A stretch of DNA of 64,000 nt from Dama dama (Eukaryota; Chordata; Mammalia; Artiodactyla; Cervidae): the NCBI RefSeq assembly GCF_033118175.1, contig NC_083695.1, forward strand, positions 33,621,607-33,685,606, read 5' to 3'. A model generated the notes under the pieces. That model made no database searches, was not told the origin of the DNA, and saw only the letters and a program-made list of their open reading frames with translations. Made by a program: the position numbers and the translations under genes. How positions within the stretch are numbered: position 1 is the first letter of the stretch; every line of letters begins with the position of its first letter. Shown one piece after another: positions 55,620 to 64,000 of the stretch.

Positions 55620-56775
55620 ACCCCTTCCTCTCATGTACAACATGTAAAAATTAACTCAAAATCAATCACTGACCTAAATGTCAAGTTTAAAACTATAAAA
55701 CTCTTATAATAAAACATAGGTGTTAATCTTTAAGACTTTGGATTAGGCACAAGCCACAAAAGGAAAATTGACAAATTAGACTTCTTCAAAATTAAAAATT
55801 TTTGTGCTTCAAAGAGAAAGTAAAAAGACAATGCAGCAAATGAGAAAAAATGTTTCCAAATTGTAGATCTGATAATGGTCTAGTCTCCAGAATATATAAA
55901 TAACTCTTACAGCTAAATAACAAAAAGAAAACAACTCAGCTTAAAAATGGAAAGAGAATAATTCTACAGAAAAGACATACAAATGCTGAAGAAATACATG
56001 GAAAGATACTCAACATCATTAGTCATTAGGAAATGCAAATCAAAATCACAATGAGATACCACTTCACACTAAGATGACCTTAATAAAAAGATGGACAGTA
56101 ATAAGTGTTGACAAGAATATGGAGAAATTGAAATCTTCACATGTTGATAGTGGTATGTTAAATTGTGCTGCCATTTTGGAAAACAGTTTGGCAGTTCCTC
56201 AGAAAGTTAAACATAGTGTTACCATATATGACCCAGAAGTTACACTCTTAGGTATATATTCAGGAGAGACGAAAACATATGTCCACACAAAAAGTTGTAC
56301 ACAAATGTCCATAGCAACTTTATTCATAATAGTCAAAAAGTGGAAAAAACCTAAATGTCCATCAACTGATGAATGATAAACAAAATATGATACACCCATA
56401 CAATTGAATATTATTCAGTCATATAAAAAAGTAAAGTATTGATAAAAGCTATAACACAGATGAACCTTAAAAATTATGCTAAATGAGAGAGGCCATTCAC
56501 AAAACATCACCTATTATATGATTTTATTTATATGCAATGTCCAGAATAGGCAACTCTACAGAAACAGAAAGTAAAGTAGTGGTTGCCTAAGGGCAGAGGT
56601 GTTGGGGGGAAATGGGGAGTGACTGCTAATAGTCATGGGTTTTTTTCTTGAGGTGATGATGTTCTAAAATTGGTTGTGGTTATGTTTGCACAATTCTAGA
56701 TATACTAAACAATTAAATTACACACTTTAAAAGGTTGAATTATAAAGTCTGCAAATTATCTCTCTATAAAGTTGT
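55620..56775 (+). mobile_element. L1 ORF2 end and 3' UTR
   Basis: AATTAACTCAAAATCAATCA, AACTCAGCTTAAAAATGGAA, ACCACTTCACACTAAGATGA, CAACTGATGAATGATAAACA, ATTATATGATTTTATTTATA. A 1.15-kb continuous old L1 with broken frames; the 100-residue frame at 56074 is a piece of it. Confidence 0.88.
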
Positions 56776-56809
56776 TATATTTTAACAGCTTTAAAACACA
56801 AACCTAGAA

Positions 56810-57506
56810 TGGAATTATATCCAGAATATGCAAAGAGCTCTTAAAACTCAACAATAAGAAAACAAACAACTGAGTTTAAGAATAATTGAAGGATCTGAAC
56901 AGATCCTCACCAAATAAGTTATGCAAATGGAAAATAAGCATGTAAAAAGATGCTCAGTATCATATGTCACTAGAGAGTGCAAATTAAACAACTCCACACC
57001 TTTAAAAATGACCAAAATCCAAAGAACAGAAAGTGTTAAATGCTATGCTAGCAAGGATGTGGGGAAATAAGAACTGTGATTCATTGTTAGTGGGAATGCA
57101 AAATGGTATAGCCACTTGGGAATACAGTTTGACATTTTCTTTCAAAGCTAAACATAGTCTTACCATACTATCCAGCAATCAAACTCCAAGGTATTTAACC
57201 TCATGAGTTAAAAACTGTCTGCACAGAAATCTGCACATGAATGTTTATAGCAACTTTACTCATAATTGCTGCAAGCTAAAAGCAACCAAGCTATCCTTCT
57301 AAAGGTGAGCAGATAAATTACAATAATCTGTAAAATGGAATAGTATTCAATGATAAAAAGAAATGACTGATCAAGCCTCAAAAAAAGGAACATGAAACAG
57401 CCTGAAATACATGGTGCTAAATAAGGGAGGCCAATTGGAGAAGGCACTATAGTATATGACTCCAATTATTTGACATTACAAAAAAGGCAAAACTCTAGAG
57501 ACAGTA
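56810..57506 (+). mobile_element. second L1 copy, left of Bov-tA
   Basis: The same L1 region starts again (GAATTATATCCAGAATATGC, AACAAACAACTGAGTTTAAG, GAATGCAAAATGGTATAGCC), so this is a separate insertion from 55620. Confidence 0.85.
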
Positions 57507-57713
57507 GGGACTTCCCTGGTGGCTCAGATGGTAGTCTTCCCGCAGTGTGGGAGACCGGGTTTGATCCCTAGGTTGGGAAGATCCCCTGGAGAAGGAAATG
57601 GCAAATCCCTCCAATATTCTTGCCTGGAAAACCCCATGGATGAGGAGCCTGGCAGGCTACAGTTCTGGGGTCACAAAAAGTCGAAACAACTGAGCAACTT
57701 CATTGCCACACAC
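57507..57713 (+). mobile_element. Bov-tA SINE with TSD
   Basis: Head GGGACTTCCCTGGTGGCTCA, tail GGGGTCACAAAAAGTCGAAA. AGAGACAGTA occurs at 57497-57506 and 57714-57723. Confidence 0.94.
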
Positions 57714-58119
57714 AGAGACAGTAAAAAGATCAGTGGTGGCCAGGAGTTTGGGGGTGGAAGGGAGAGAAGAAATGAGTGGGGCACAGGAGACTCTTAAGGC
57801 AGTAAAATTATTCTCTATGATGGCATAATAGTAGATGCATGATATTATGCATTTGTCAAAACCCATAGAAAATATACAACATAAAGAGTGAACCTTAATG
57901 TAATTTATGTACTTCAGTTTATAATAATGTATCAATACTTATTTATCAGTTTTAGCAAGTATATCACATTAATGCAAGAGGCTAATTGTAAGGGAAGCTG
58001 TGTGTGCTGGAAGAGCATATATGGGAACATTCCCATACTATCTGCTGAATTTAGTATAAATTTAAAACTGCTCTAAGAAATTATCTATTGATTAAAGAAA
58101 AATTAAGGAATGAATATGG
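57714..58119 (+). mobile_element. second L1 copy, right of Bov-tA
   Basis: GGTGGCCAGGAGTTTGGGGG, ACCCATAGAAAATATACAAC, AATTTAAAACTGCTCTAAGA: L1 3' UTR continuing 56810. The last 15 bases are duplicated at 58433. Confidence 0.82.
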
Positions 58120-58432
58120 GCTTCCCGGGTTGCTCAGCTGGTAAAGAATCCACCTGCAATGCCGGAGACACCAGTTCGATTCCTGGGTCAGGAAGATCCT
58201 CTGGAGAAGGGATAGGCTACCCACTCCAGTATTCTTGGGCTTTCCTGGTGGCTCAGATGGTAGAGAAGAATCTGCCTATATATGGGTTGGGAAGATCCCC
58301 TGGAGGAGGGCATGGCAACCCACTCCAGTATTCTTGCCTGGAGAATCCCCATGACAGAGGAGCCTGGCGGGCTACAGTCCATGGGATTGCAAAGAGTCGG
58401 GCACAACCGAGTGACTAAGGACATACACACAC
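58120..58432 (+). mobile_element. dimeric Bov-tA SINE with perfect 15-bp TSD
   Basis: First head unit 58120-58230 ends CACTCCAGTATTCTTG and is followed directly by a second complete head (GGCTTTCCTGGTGGCTCAGA), body and BovB-like tail. AAGGAATGAATATGG occurs identically at 58105-58119 and 58433-58447, so both units inserted in one event. Confidence 0.93.
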
Positions 58433-58539
58433 AAGGAATGAATATGGAAAACAGAAAACAGATTACAAATACACAAGACTAGTACAAATCAGACCAAAAA
58501 ATATGAACAAACGGTACTCTTTAAAAACATTAAAAAGAA

Positions 58540-58805
58540 TTTAAAGGTTTTTTTCAGAGTCTATGTGCATCTCAAAGAGATACCTGCACTTTCACGTTCA
58601 TTACAACATTATTCACAATAGCTAAGATATGAAACCAATCTAAATGTCCATCAATGGATGAATAGATTATTAAATGTGGTATATACATCTAAAGGAATAT
58701 TGTTCACCCAAGGGAGCCATTTATGACAATATTATGGTAAGTGAAATAAGAGGAAGACAAATACCATATAGTATCACTTATATCTGATATCTAAGAGAGC
58801 CAAAC
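58540..58805 (+). mobile_element. L1 3' end, left of Bov-tA
   Basis: TTCATTACAACATTATTCAC, TGTCCATCAATGGATGAATA, GTGAAATAAGAGGAAGACAA. Continues at 59016. Confidence 0.85.
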
Positions 58806-59015
58806 TTGTAGAAGTGAAAGTGTTAGTCACTCAGTCGTATCCAACTCTTTGTGACCCCTGCACTGTAGCCCGCCAGGCTTTTCTGTCCATGGAATTCTCC
58901 AGGCAAGAATACTGGAGTAGATAGCCATTCCCTTCTCCAGGGGATCTTCCTGACCTAGGGATTGAACCTGGGTCTCCTGCATTGCAGGTGGGTTCTTTAC
59001 CATCTAAGCCAGCAC
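58806..59015 (-). mobile_element. Bov-tA SINE, antisense
   Basis: AGTCACTCAGTCGTATCCAA, AGGCAAGAATACTGGAGTAG, CTCCTGCATTGCAGGTGGGT. Probable TSD AGAGCCAAAC (58796-58805) / AGAGTCAAAT (59016-59025). Confidence 0.92.
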
Positions 59016-59390
59016 AGAGTCAAATGGTGTCTGCCAGGGGCTGGAAAGAGGGGTAAATAGGGAGGCGATGGTCAAAGGGTACAAAGTTTCAGTTATGAAG
59101 ATAAGTTCTGGAAATCCACACAACATAGTGCCTATTGCTAACAATATTTTACACTCAAAAATTGCTGAGAGGATAGATCTTATATTAAGTGTTCTTACCA
59201 CAAAAATAATAATAATAATAAAGTAAGGGGGGTGAGAGGAAACTTTGGGAAGCAATGGATATGCCTATGGCTTAGATTGTTGTGATGGTTTTAGGGGTGT
59301 ATATTTATCCCCAAACTCAACGAGTTGTATGCATCAGTAGGTACAGCTTCTTTTACATGTCAGTCATATCTAAGTAAAGTGTTTTTATAA
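59016..59390 (+). mobile_element. L1 3' UTR, right of Bov-tA
   Basis: GTGTCTGCCAGGGGCTGGAA, AAAATTGCTGAGAGGATAGA, CTCAACGAGTTGTATGCATC: L1MA-like 3' UTR. Confidence 0.85.
59203..59221. repeat. (AAT)n microsatellite
   Basis: Five to six AAT units within the L1 3' UTR. Confidence 0.9.
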
Positions 59391-59944
59391 ATAGAGTCTA
59401 TGTGCTTGCCAACTATGATGTGTCTTCTCTTGCAAAGGACAGATGATGTCATGGCACTGTGTCTCCTTGTTGCTACTCAAATGTTTGGAACAAGAACAAT
59501 ACTACAATAGGCATCAGAAGCTCTCCTGACAGCCTCAGGAAGCCAGGGAGACCTCTGCTCCAAAAATTTAACTAGGAGAAAAAAATGCATTCTCTACTTT
59601 CATTCCAAACTTACTAGTCACTAAGAGTTATTCTCTATCACCATGATCTGTGTTCTTTTTTGGGATGTGTCCATTTAGAATACAAGCACTGAGAAAAGCA
59701 GTCATCACGGGCTCCCATAGAACCAACTCTCTTTCCTTGCTCTGCCAAAGCTGTGGGAGGAATGCTGTCCTTGACAAGCAGGAATAAGCCAGAACATGCT
59801 TGGCCACTTAGGCCCTTGTCAAGAAAAGAGCAAGAACTACTACACATCACCAGTGAACTGGGGACTATGGGCCGGTAGTTCTCTACCCTGCTCTGCTTCA
59901 CTCAGGGATCCCGTCAAAATCACAGGTACCCGGACCCACTCTGT
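59391..59944. other. unassigned intergenic DNA
   Basis: No gene or named repeat seen. Confidence 0.45.
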
Positions 59945-60240
59945 TCACTCAGTCAACAAATATTCATTAAGCATCTTTTTTTTGTGTGCCAGCCACTGTT
60001 CTGTTTACTCAGAATAAAGACCAACCCTCCCCGCAAAAGACAAAAATTTCAGTGCTTTTGTGGAGGAAAATAAAGAATAAACACAATAATTAGTAAATGG
60101 TGACTGGATCAGACATGACTGAGTGACTGAACTGACTGATGGATGTTATAAGGAACTAAAGGCTATGGAAGAAAGATGTAAGGCAAGGAAGATGCAGTGA
60201 GGAGCTGGTTGCAATTTTAAATCTCAGGGACTGGGTTACA
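59945..60240 (-). mobile_element. antisense L2 with a BovB tail stub
   Basis: TCAACAAATATTCATTAAGC, GTGTGCCAGCCACTGTTCTG then a stretch with AATAAACACAATAATTAGTA read as reverse L2. A ~33-bp insert at 60108-60140 matches the BovB 3' terminus. Confidence 0.65.
60108..60140 (+). mobile_element. BovB 3' terminal stub (~33 bp)
   Basis: CAGACATGACTGAGTGACTG followed by AACTGACTGA resembles the last bases of BovB/Bov-tA. Confidence 0.6.
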
Positions 60241-60776
60241 TACTAGGAGGACTAGCCCTGAAGATGGGGGAGTCAGCCACCCAGCCTTAGGCCAAGGAAG
60301 CAGTCTCCAGGGCTGAGGAGATAGGACCTGCAAGGACTGACCTTGTCTGGAATCGAGGTGTCTGTCCTCTGCCACTTAGAAGTGGGCCCACCTGGTTTTC
60401 CTTTCTCTGTCTTGCAGTTTGAGAGGTGTGAGTGTGACCATTAGGAGCTCTTCTAGCTTGGAACTCTGGTGGCAGGTTGGAACTGGTGGCAAGTTGGAAC
60501 AGGAATGAGAGAGATTGGAGGGGCTGACACCAATTGAAATGCCACTTCTGACTTGTCAAAGTGAATGACAGCAGACACGAAAAAGCCCGAGGCTGCCACC
60601 CAGTTCTGTGTGCTATGGATGCAAACTCGGAACAGAGCATGGGATAGAGTGTGTGGTGTGACAGCAGAGACAGCTGCAGTTTAAGGCAAACTCGACAGTA
60701 AGTGTAGCTCCTGCCTAATGCATTTACTCATTAAGTGCGGAACCTACTCTGATTTCAATAGGTTGCATGTTTTTGT
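60241..60776. other. unassigned intergenic DNA with a 17-bp duplication
   Basis: GGTGGCAGGTTGGAACT and GGTGGCAAGTTGGAAC are adjacent near 60468-60501. The 117-residue minus-strand frame here has no known domain. Confidence 0.45.
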
Positions 60777-60991
60777 GCTAAATTGCTTCAGTCATGTCTG
60801 ACTCTTTTCGACCCCATGGACTGTAGCCCTCCAGGCTCCTCTGTCCATGGGATTCTCCAGGCAAGAATACTGGAGTGGGTTGCCATGCCCTCCTCCAGGG
60901 GATCTTCCCAACCCAGGGATCGTACCCATGTCTCTTTTGTCTCCTGCATTGGCAGGTGGGTTCTTTACCACTAGCGCCACCTGGGAAGCCC
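60777..60991 (-). mobile_element. Bov-tA SINE, antisense
   Basis: AAATTGCTTCAGTCATGTCT, GACCCCATGGACTGTAGCCC, GCATTGGCAGGTGGGTTC, ending GCGCCACCTGGGAAGCCC: full length. Confidence 0.95.
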
Positions 60992-61001
60992 TTCACAAAG
61001 G

Positions 61002-61300
61002 TTAGTGAAAGTAAGTCACTCAGTCATGTCCGATTCTTTGTCACTCCATGGACTGTCCATGGAATTCTCCAGGCCAGAATACTGGAGTGGGTAGCCTTAC
61101 CCTTCTCCAGGGGATCTTCTCAACCCAGGAATTGAACCCAGGTCTCCTGCATTGCAGGCTAATTCTTTACCAGCTGAGCCACAAGGGAAGCCCAAGAACA
61201 CTGGAATGGGTAGCCTACCCCTTCTCCAGGGGATCTTCCCGACCCAGGAATTGAACTGGGATCTCCTGCATTACAGGTGGATTCTTTACCAGCTGAGCTA
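61002..61300 (-). mobile_element. dimeric Bov-tA SINE, antisense
   Basis: Tail and first head (61002-61193) are followed by AAGAACACTGGAATGGGTAG and a second head ending at 61300. The reverse complement of the junction reads GTTCTTGGGCTTCCCTTGTG, equivalent to the junctions at 52142 and 58120. The outer head lacks its first bases. No convincing TSD seen. Confidence 0.88.
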
Positions 61301-61379
61301 GATAGAGTTTGTGTAAAACAAGTTTGTGTAAAACAAGCTAGATAGAGTTTGTGTAAAACAAGATAGAGTTTGTGTAAAA
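61299..61379. repeat. small minisatellite at the SINE edge
   Basis: Variants of GATAGAGTTTGTGTAAAACA repeat three times, and AGTTTGTGTAAAACA occurs four times in 81 bp, starting exactly where the dimeric SINE ends. Confidence 0.9.
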
Positions 61380-61529
61380 CCTTCCCCTTCTCAATGAGTA
61401 TATATTTTCAACCATTGTTTAAAGAGAAACCTATTGCTTTAGGGAATTTCATCTACAAAGTTCATGGACATGGATATGGGAGCTATTATAAAACCCAAAT
61501 GCATGCTTGAAATAGAAAAGGTGCTAAAT
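61380..61529. other. unassigned intergenic DNA
   Basis: Nothing recognised. Confidence 0.35.
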
Positions 61530-61891
61530 AAGACTTCACTCCACACAGCAGGGTGCTAGTCAGGATAAGGTATGTTGCCAGCAACCCAAATCTCAGTAGT
61601 TTATAACAAGATTATTTCTACTCCATCTACATGTCTGTCATGAGCTGGCTGGGGCTACTGCCCCACGTGTCCTCATCCTAGGGCCCAGGCTGGGGAAACA
61701 GCTGTTGTCAGAAACATTACCAATCACATAACAAAGGGAAAGAGATCTTGGAAGGGTCTCATACTCATAATTCAGTGGTTGAGCTCAGCCATTGTACTTC
61801 CACTACCACTAAGAACATCTTAAGAGGGAGAACATGACGAGGGCAGACTTTATATCAGGTTATGTAAAAAGACAAAAAAAAAAAAAAAAAA
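61530..61891 (+). mobile_element. unnamed mammalian interspersed repeat with A-tract
   Basis: GCTAGTCAGGATAAGGTATG, CAAATCTCAGTAGTTTATAA, GAGCTGGCTGGGGCTACTGC follow an order I recognise from a common eutherian repeat, but not its name. A run of 18 A follows at 61874-61891. Confidence 0.5.
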
Positions 61892-63315
61892 GGCCTGCAT
61901 TCTCCCCAGCTCCAGCCCAAGACCTCTGATTGTCTCAGGAACTGGGATTCAAAAGGAAAATACCATGTTCTAAATGTGCCAAAGTTTGAGAAAGCAGAAC
62001 TTCCAGAGGGCTGGATCCAGCAGGCAGGTAGCGATGTAGTTCAGGCAAGAAAGATGGGCTTAGAGACATACATTCAGAAGTCATCTTCATTGAGCTGAGA
62101 ACTAAGCCAGGAAAAATGAGGAAAAATTGTCAAGGACAAATGCCAATGGCCTCAGACACTGAAAAGAGAGATCAAGATGTCAGAGGACCAGGACAAGGGT
62201 ATGGAGAAGAAGGCAGCCATATGGATTTGGTCCCAGGGGTTGAAGGGTATGTCCAGGCAGAGGGAATACATGAGCATGCCAGGGGGTCTCAGCTTAGACA
62301 TGGCACCCCAAGAAACCCTCCCTGGCTTTCCTCAGTTGCATCTGCAGCCCTCTTGAAGTCTGCCTCCCCCACGCACCCCCATCCTCTCCTTGGACCAGGG
62401 CTCCTTGGCACCTGAAACAATGTTTTGTTCACTGTGACACTTCCTCTCCCCACCCCCCAGTACCTAGTCCAGTGCCTGACACTTAGAAGGCACAAGATAA
62501 ATGCTCAACAAATGAAGAGGAGAAAGAGAAGGTATATCCAGGAACTAGTGATGACTGAAGCTAAGGTTTCAATAGGAGGGAAAAATAGAAAACAGGAAAA
62601 CAAAGATAGATGCAGTTTGGCTTAACTCAACAAATAATGTACTCAGCCCTCTGGGGGCGGGGATGGGGGTTGTGATACAGGATGTGAGGGAACACGGGTC
62701 CTGTTTTCAGGGTGCACGCAGCCCAGTGGGGAGAGACCACAGGCCACACAGAACTCCAGCATCAGAGTCAGGGAAGCACTAGAAGAAACTCACAGAGTGC
62801 TATGGGTGTTTAAAGTAGGGAGAGATGGAACACCAACTTGAAAAAGATGCCATCTGAGATGTGCAGTTGAAAACAGGGAGTGGATTTTCCGGGAAGATGA
62901 AACAGAATGACGAAAGGCACCAGCCCAGGTAAACATGGCCTCCCGACACATGGGTCATTGGCGTCTAGAGTTGGGAGAAGGAATCACTAGTGTGTTAATG
63001 AGGAAAGTGCAAATTCTTCTTCATAGAAATTACTCTGTGGGAACACCAAAATGTGAGCACAGAGGTGCGACTCAGATCGCAGGCAGTATCTCTGCTCTTC
63101 TGTGTGGTCACTGAGCTGCTGTCACCCAGGAACAAAAGTGCACAAAAGGACAGATGCAAACAGAAGGTGTCAAGAGGCACCTTCCCCTTCTCACCCACTT
63201 AAGACCTACATGAGGAAAGCAGAAAACCACTTTATCATTGACATCACTGGCCCCCTAAAAAAAAAAAAAAAAACCTTCTGGCTTGTAGTCTTTCAAAGTC
63301 TGGATGGAATTTTTA
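61892..63315. other. mostly unassigned intergenic DNA
   Basis: Holds one L2 terminus (62425-62515). Short frames at 62116-62415 and elsewhere show no domain. Several GGGG/CCCC-rich patches (for example 62440-62460) but no CpG island. Confidence 0.45.
62425..62515 (+). mobile_element. L2 3' terminus
   Basis: CCTAGTCCAGTGCCTGACAC, then TTAGAAGGCACAAGATAAAT and GCTCAACAAATGAAG: the classic L2 end. Confidence 0.8.
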
Positions 63316-63458
63316 TTTTTTTATTTATTTGGTTATTTTTTTTTTTTTATCATGCCTCATGGCTTATGGGATCTTAGTTCCCCAACCAGGGATTGCACCT
63401 GGACCCTCAGCAGTGAGAGCATGGATTCCTAACCACTTGACTTCTGGGGAATTCCCTC
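63316..63458 (-). mobile_element. CHR-type tRNA SINE with TSD
   Basis: AT-rich tail with T-tract, GGGATCTTAGTTCCCCAACC, TCCTAACCACTTGACTTCTG, GGGGAATTCCC. GATGGAATTTTTA (63303-63315) and GATGGAATTTTA (63459-63470) flank it. Confidence 0.92.
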
Positions 63459-63470
63459 GATGGAATTTTA

Positions 63471-64000
63471 AGATTTTATATTTCACGATTTGTGTTTTAT
63501 TTGCCACAGTCACTTGTCAGTTTGGGACACTGGCAGAGTAACCAGACACTTTGACTGGCCAGAGGCTCTGTCCCTCTCACAAAGACCTCAGAGATTTTCC
63601 AAACAAATTATGCAAGAGGCAAGGACTAATGATGCTGTGGCCATTCCATGCCAGAACTGAACTATGGTGACCAGGGCCAGGGAGTAGGGGCAGAACGAAG
63701 GGCAGGACCCCAGGTGGAGGACACAGTTAAGCCAGGCTTTGGCTCTTCCCTGGCAGAGCACAGAACAGGTGCTAAGCTCCCTGTGGCCCCGCAGTTCTGC
63801 TCCTCAGCATGCCAGAAGGAGAAGGGCCTTCCAGTGTTCGGCATTCCTTATCCCTGTGAACGAACGCAAACCTCCTGAGTTTCTCTTTGTAAAACAGCCT
63901 TCTATAACTGTCGGAACTGGAGAGATCAAAAAGTGTCTGTACCCTCTCCAAAAACAGAGCAAAATCTCTCCTTGATCTAAATAAAGTGACTTAACAAGTT
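63471..64000. other. unassigned intergenic DNA
   Basis: Overlapping frames at 63648-63975 occur on both strands with no known domain and are not called as genes. Confidence 0.4.

Noticed and set aside
58110..58482. Frames of 102, 80 and 66 residues with G/P-rich protein patterns
   Set aside because: These are translations of Bov-tA on both strands; the same GKIPWRR- or SCLENPMD-like strings recur wherever the SINE occurs.
60287..60640. 117-residue minus-strand frame as a coding exon
   Set aside because: Low-complexity Ser/Leu/Arg composition, no domain, single isolated frame.
62116..64000. Start of the KAT6B gene, the expected neighbour of ADK
   Set aside because: No CpG island, no recognisable exon. 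The interval to KAT6B in other mammals is larger than the flank seen here.

Overview
The window is nuclear DNA from a ruminant, almost certainly a bovid. BovB (RTE-clade) LINE copies, Bov-tA SINEs built from a tRNA-like head plus a BovB tail, CHR-type tRNA SINEs and young bovine-type L1 3' ends are all present, along with older eutherian repeats (MIR, L2, MaLR LTR, MER5A, MER20, Tigger1). There are no bacterial, phage or organellar features. I cannot separate Bos from Bison, Ovis or Capra by eye.

One protein-coding gene is supported: the terminal coding exon of adenosine kinase (ADK), + strand, 24210-24334. It encodes the last 41 residues, follows a strong splice acceptor, and is followed by an AT-rich 3' UTR with three AATAAA signals, the last at 24994. 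Positions 1-24209 are therefore the last ADK intron (its 5' part lies outside the window). About 39 kb of 3' flanking, apparently intergenic DNA follows to 64000. In mammals KAT6B lies downstream of ADK, but I saw none of its exons here.

Intron (1-24.2 kb): a 35-nt U2 snRNA retrocopy with a target-site duplication (TSD) at the left edge; a long unassigned stretch to 4.3 kb; an L2 split by a MaLR element (5.0-6.7 kb); L1 3' ends; two antisense BovB copies with recognisable reverse transcriptase (9.3-10.4 and 16.1-16.9 kb); a sense-oriented LTR with TATA and poly(A) signals (17.05-17.6 kb); and a decayed antisense L1 carrying a MER20 and a Bov-tA (20.6-23.6 kb).

3' flank: an L1 with nested CHR and Bov-tA (25.6-27.6 kb); a mariner-type hairpin (28.2 kb); an mRNA-like retrocopy with poly(A) and AATAAA inserted in an L1 (30.55-30.95 kb); a long L2 (32.5-34.0 kb); a small DNA transposon split by L1 material (35.2-37.1 kb); an LTR and a sense BovB (37.7-39.6 kb); an almost full-length but disabled Tigger1 (40.8-42.9 kb); quieter DNA with MIR/L2, microsatellites and simple duplications (45-52 kb); nested SINEs, a hAT element with 8-bp TSD and a second pogo-like remnant (52-53.5 kb); and stacked L1 and SINE insertions (53.9-61.3 kb), including dimeric Bov-tA elements.

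No novel multigene system is present. The most interesting items are the dimeric Bov-tA elements sharing one junction, the SINE-bearing retrocopy at 30.55-30.95 kb, the TSD-flanked U2 stub, and the hairpin 3.2 kb past the ADK poly(A) signals. Repeat names come from recognition, not from a database search; boundaries without a TSD are approximate.
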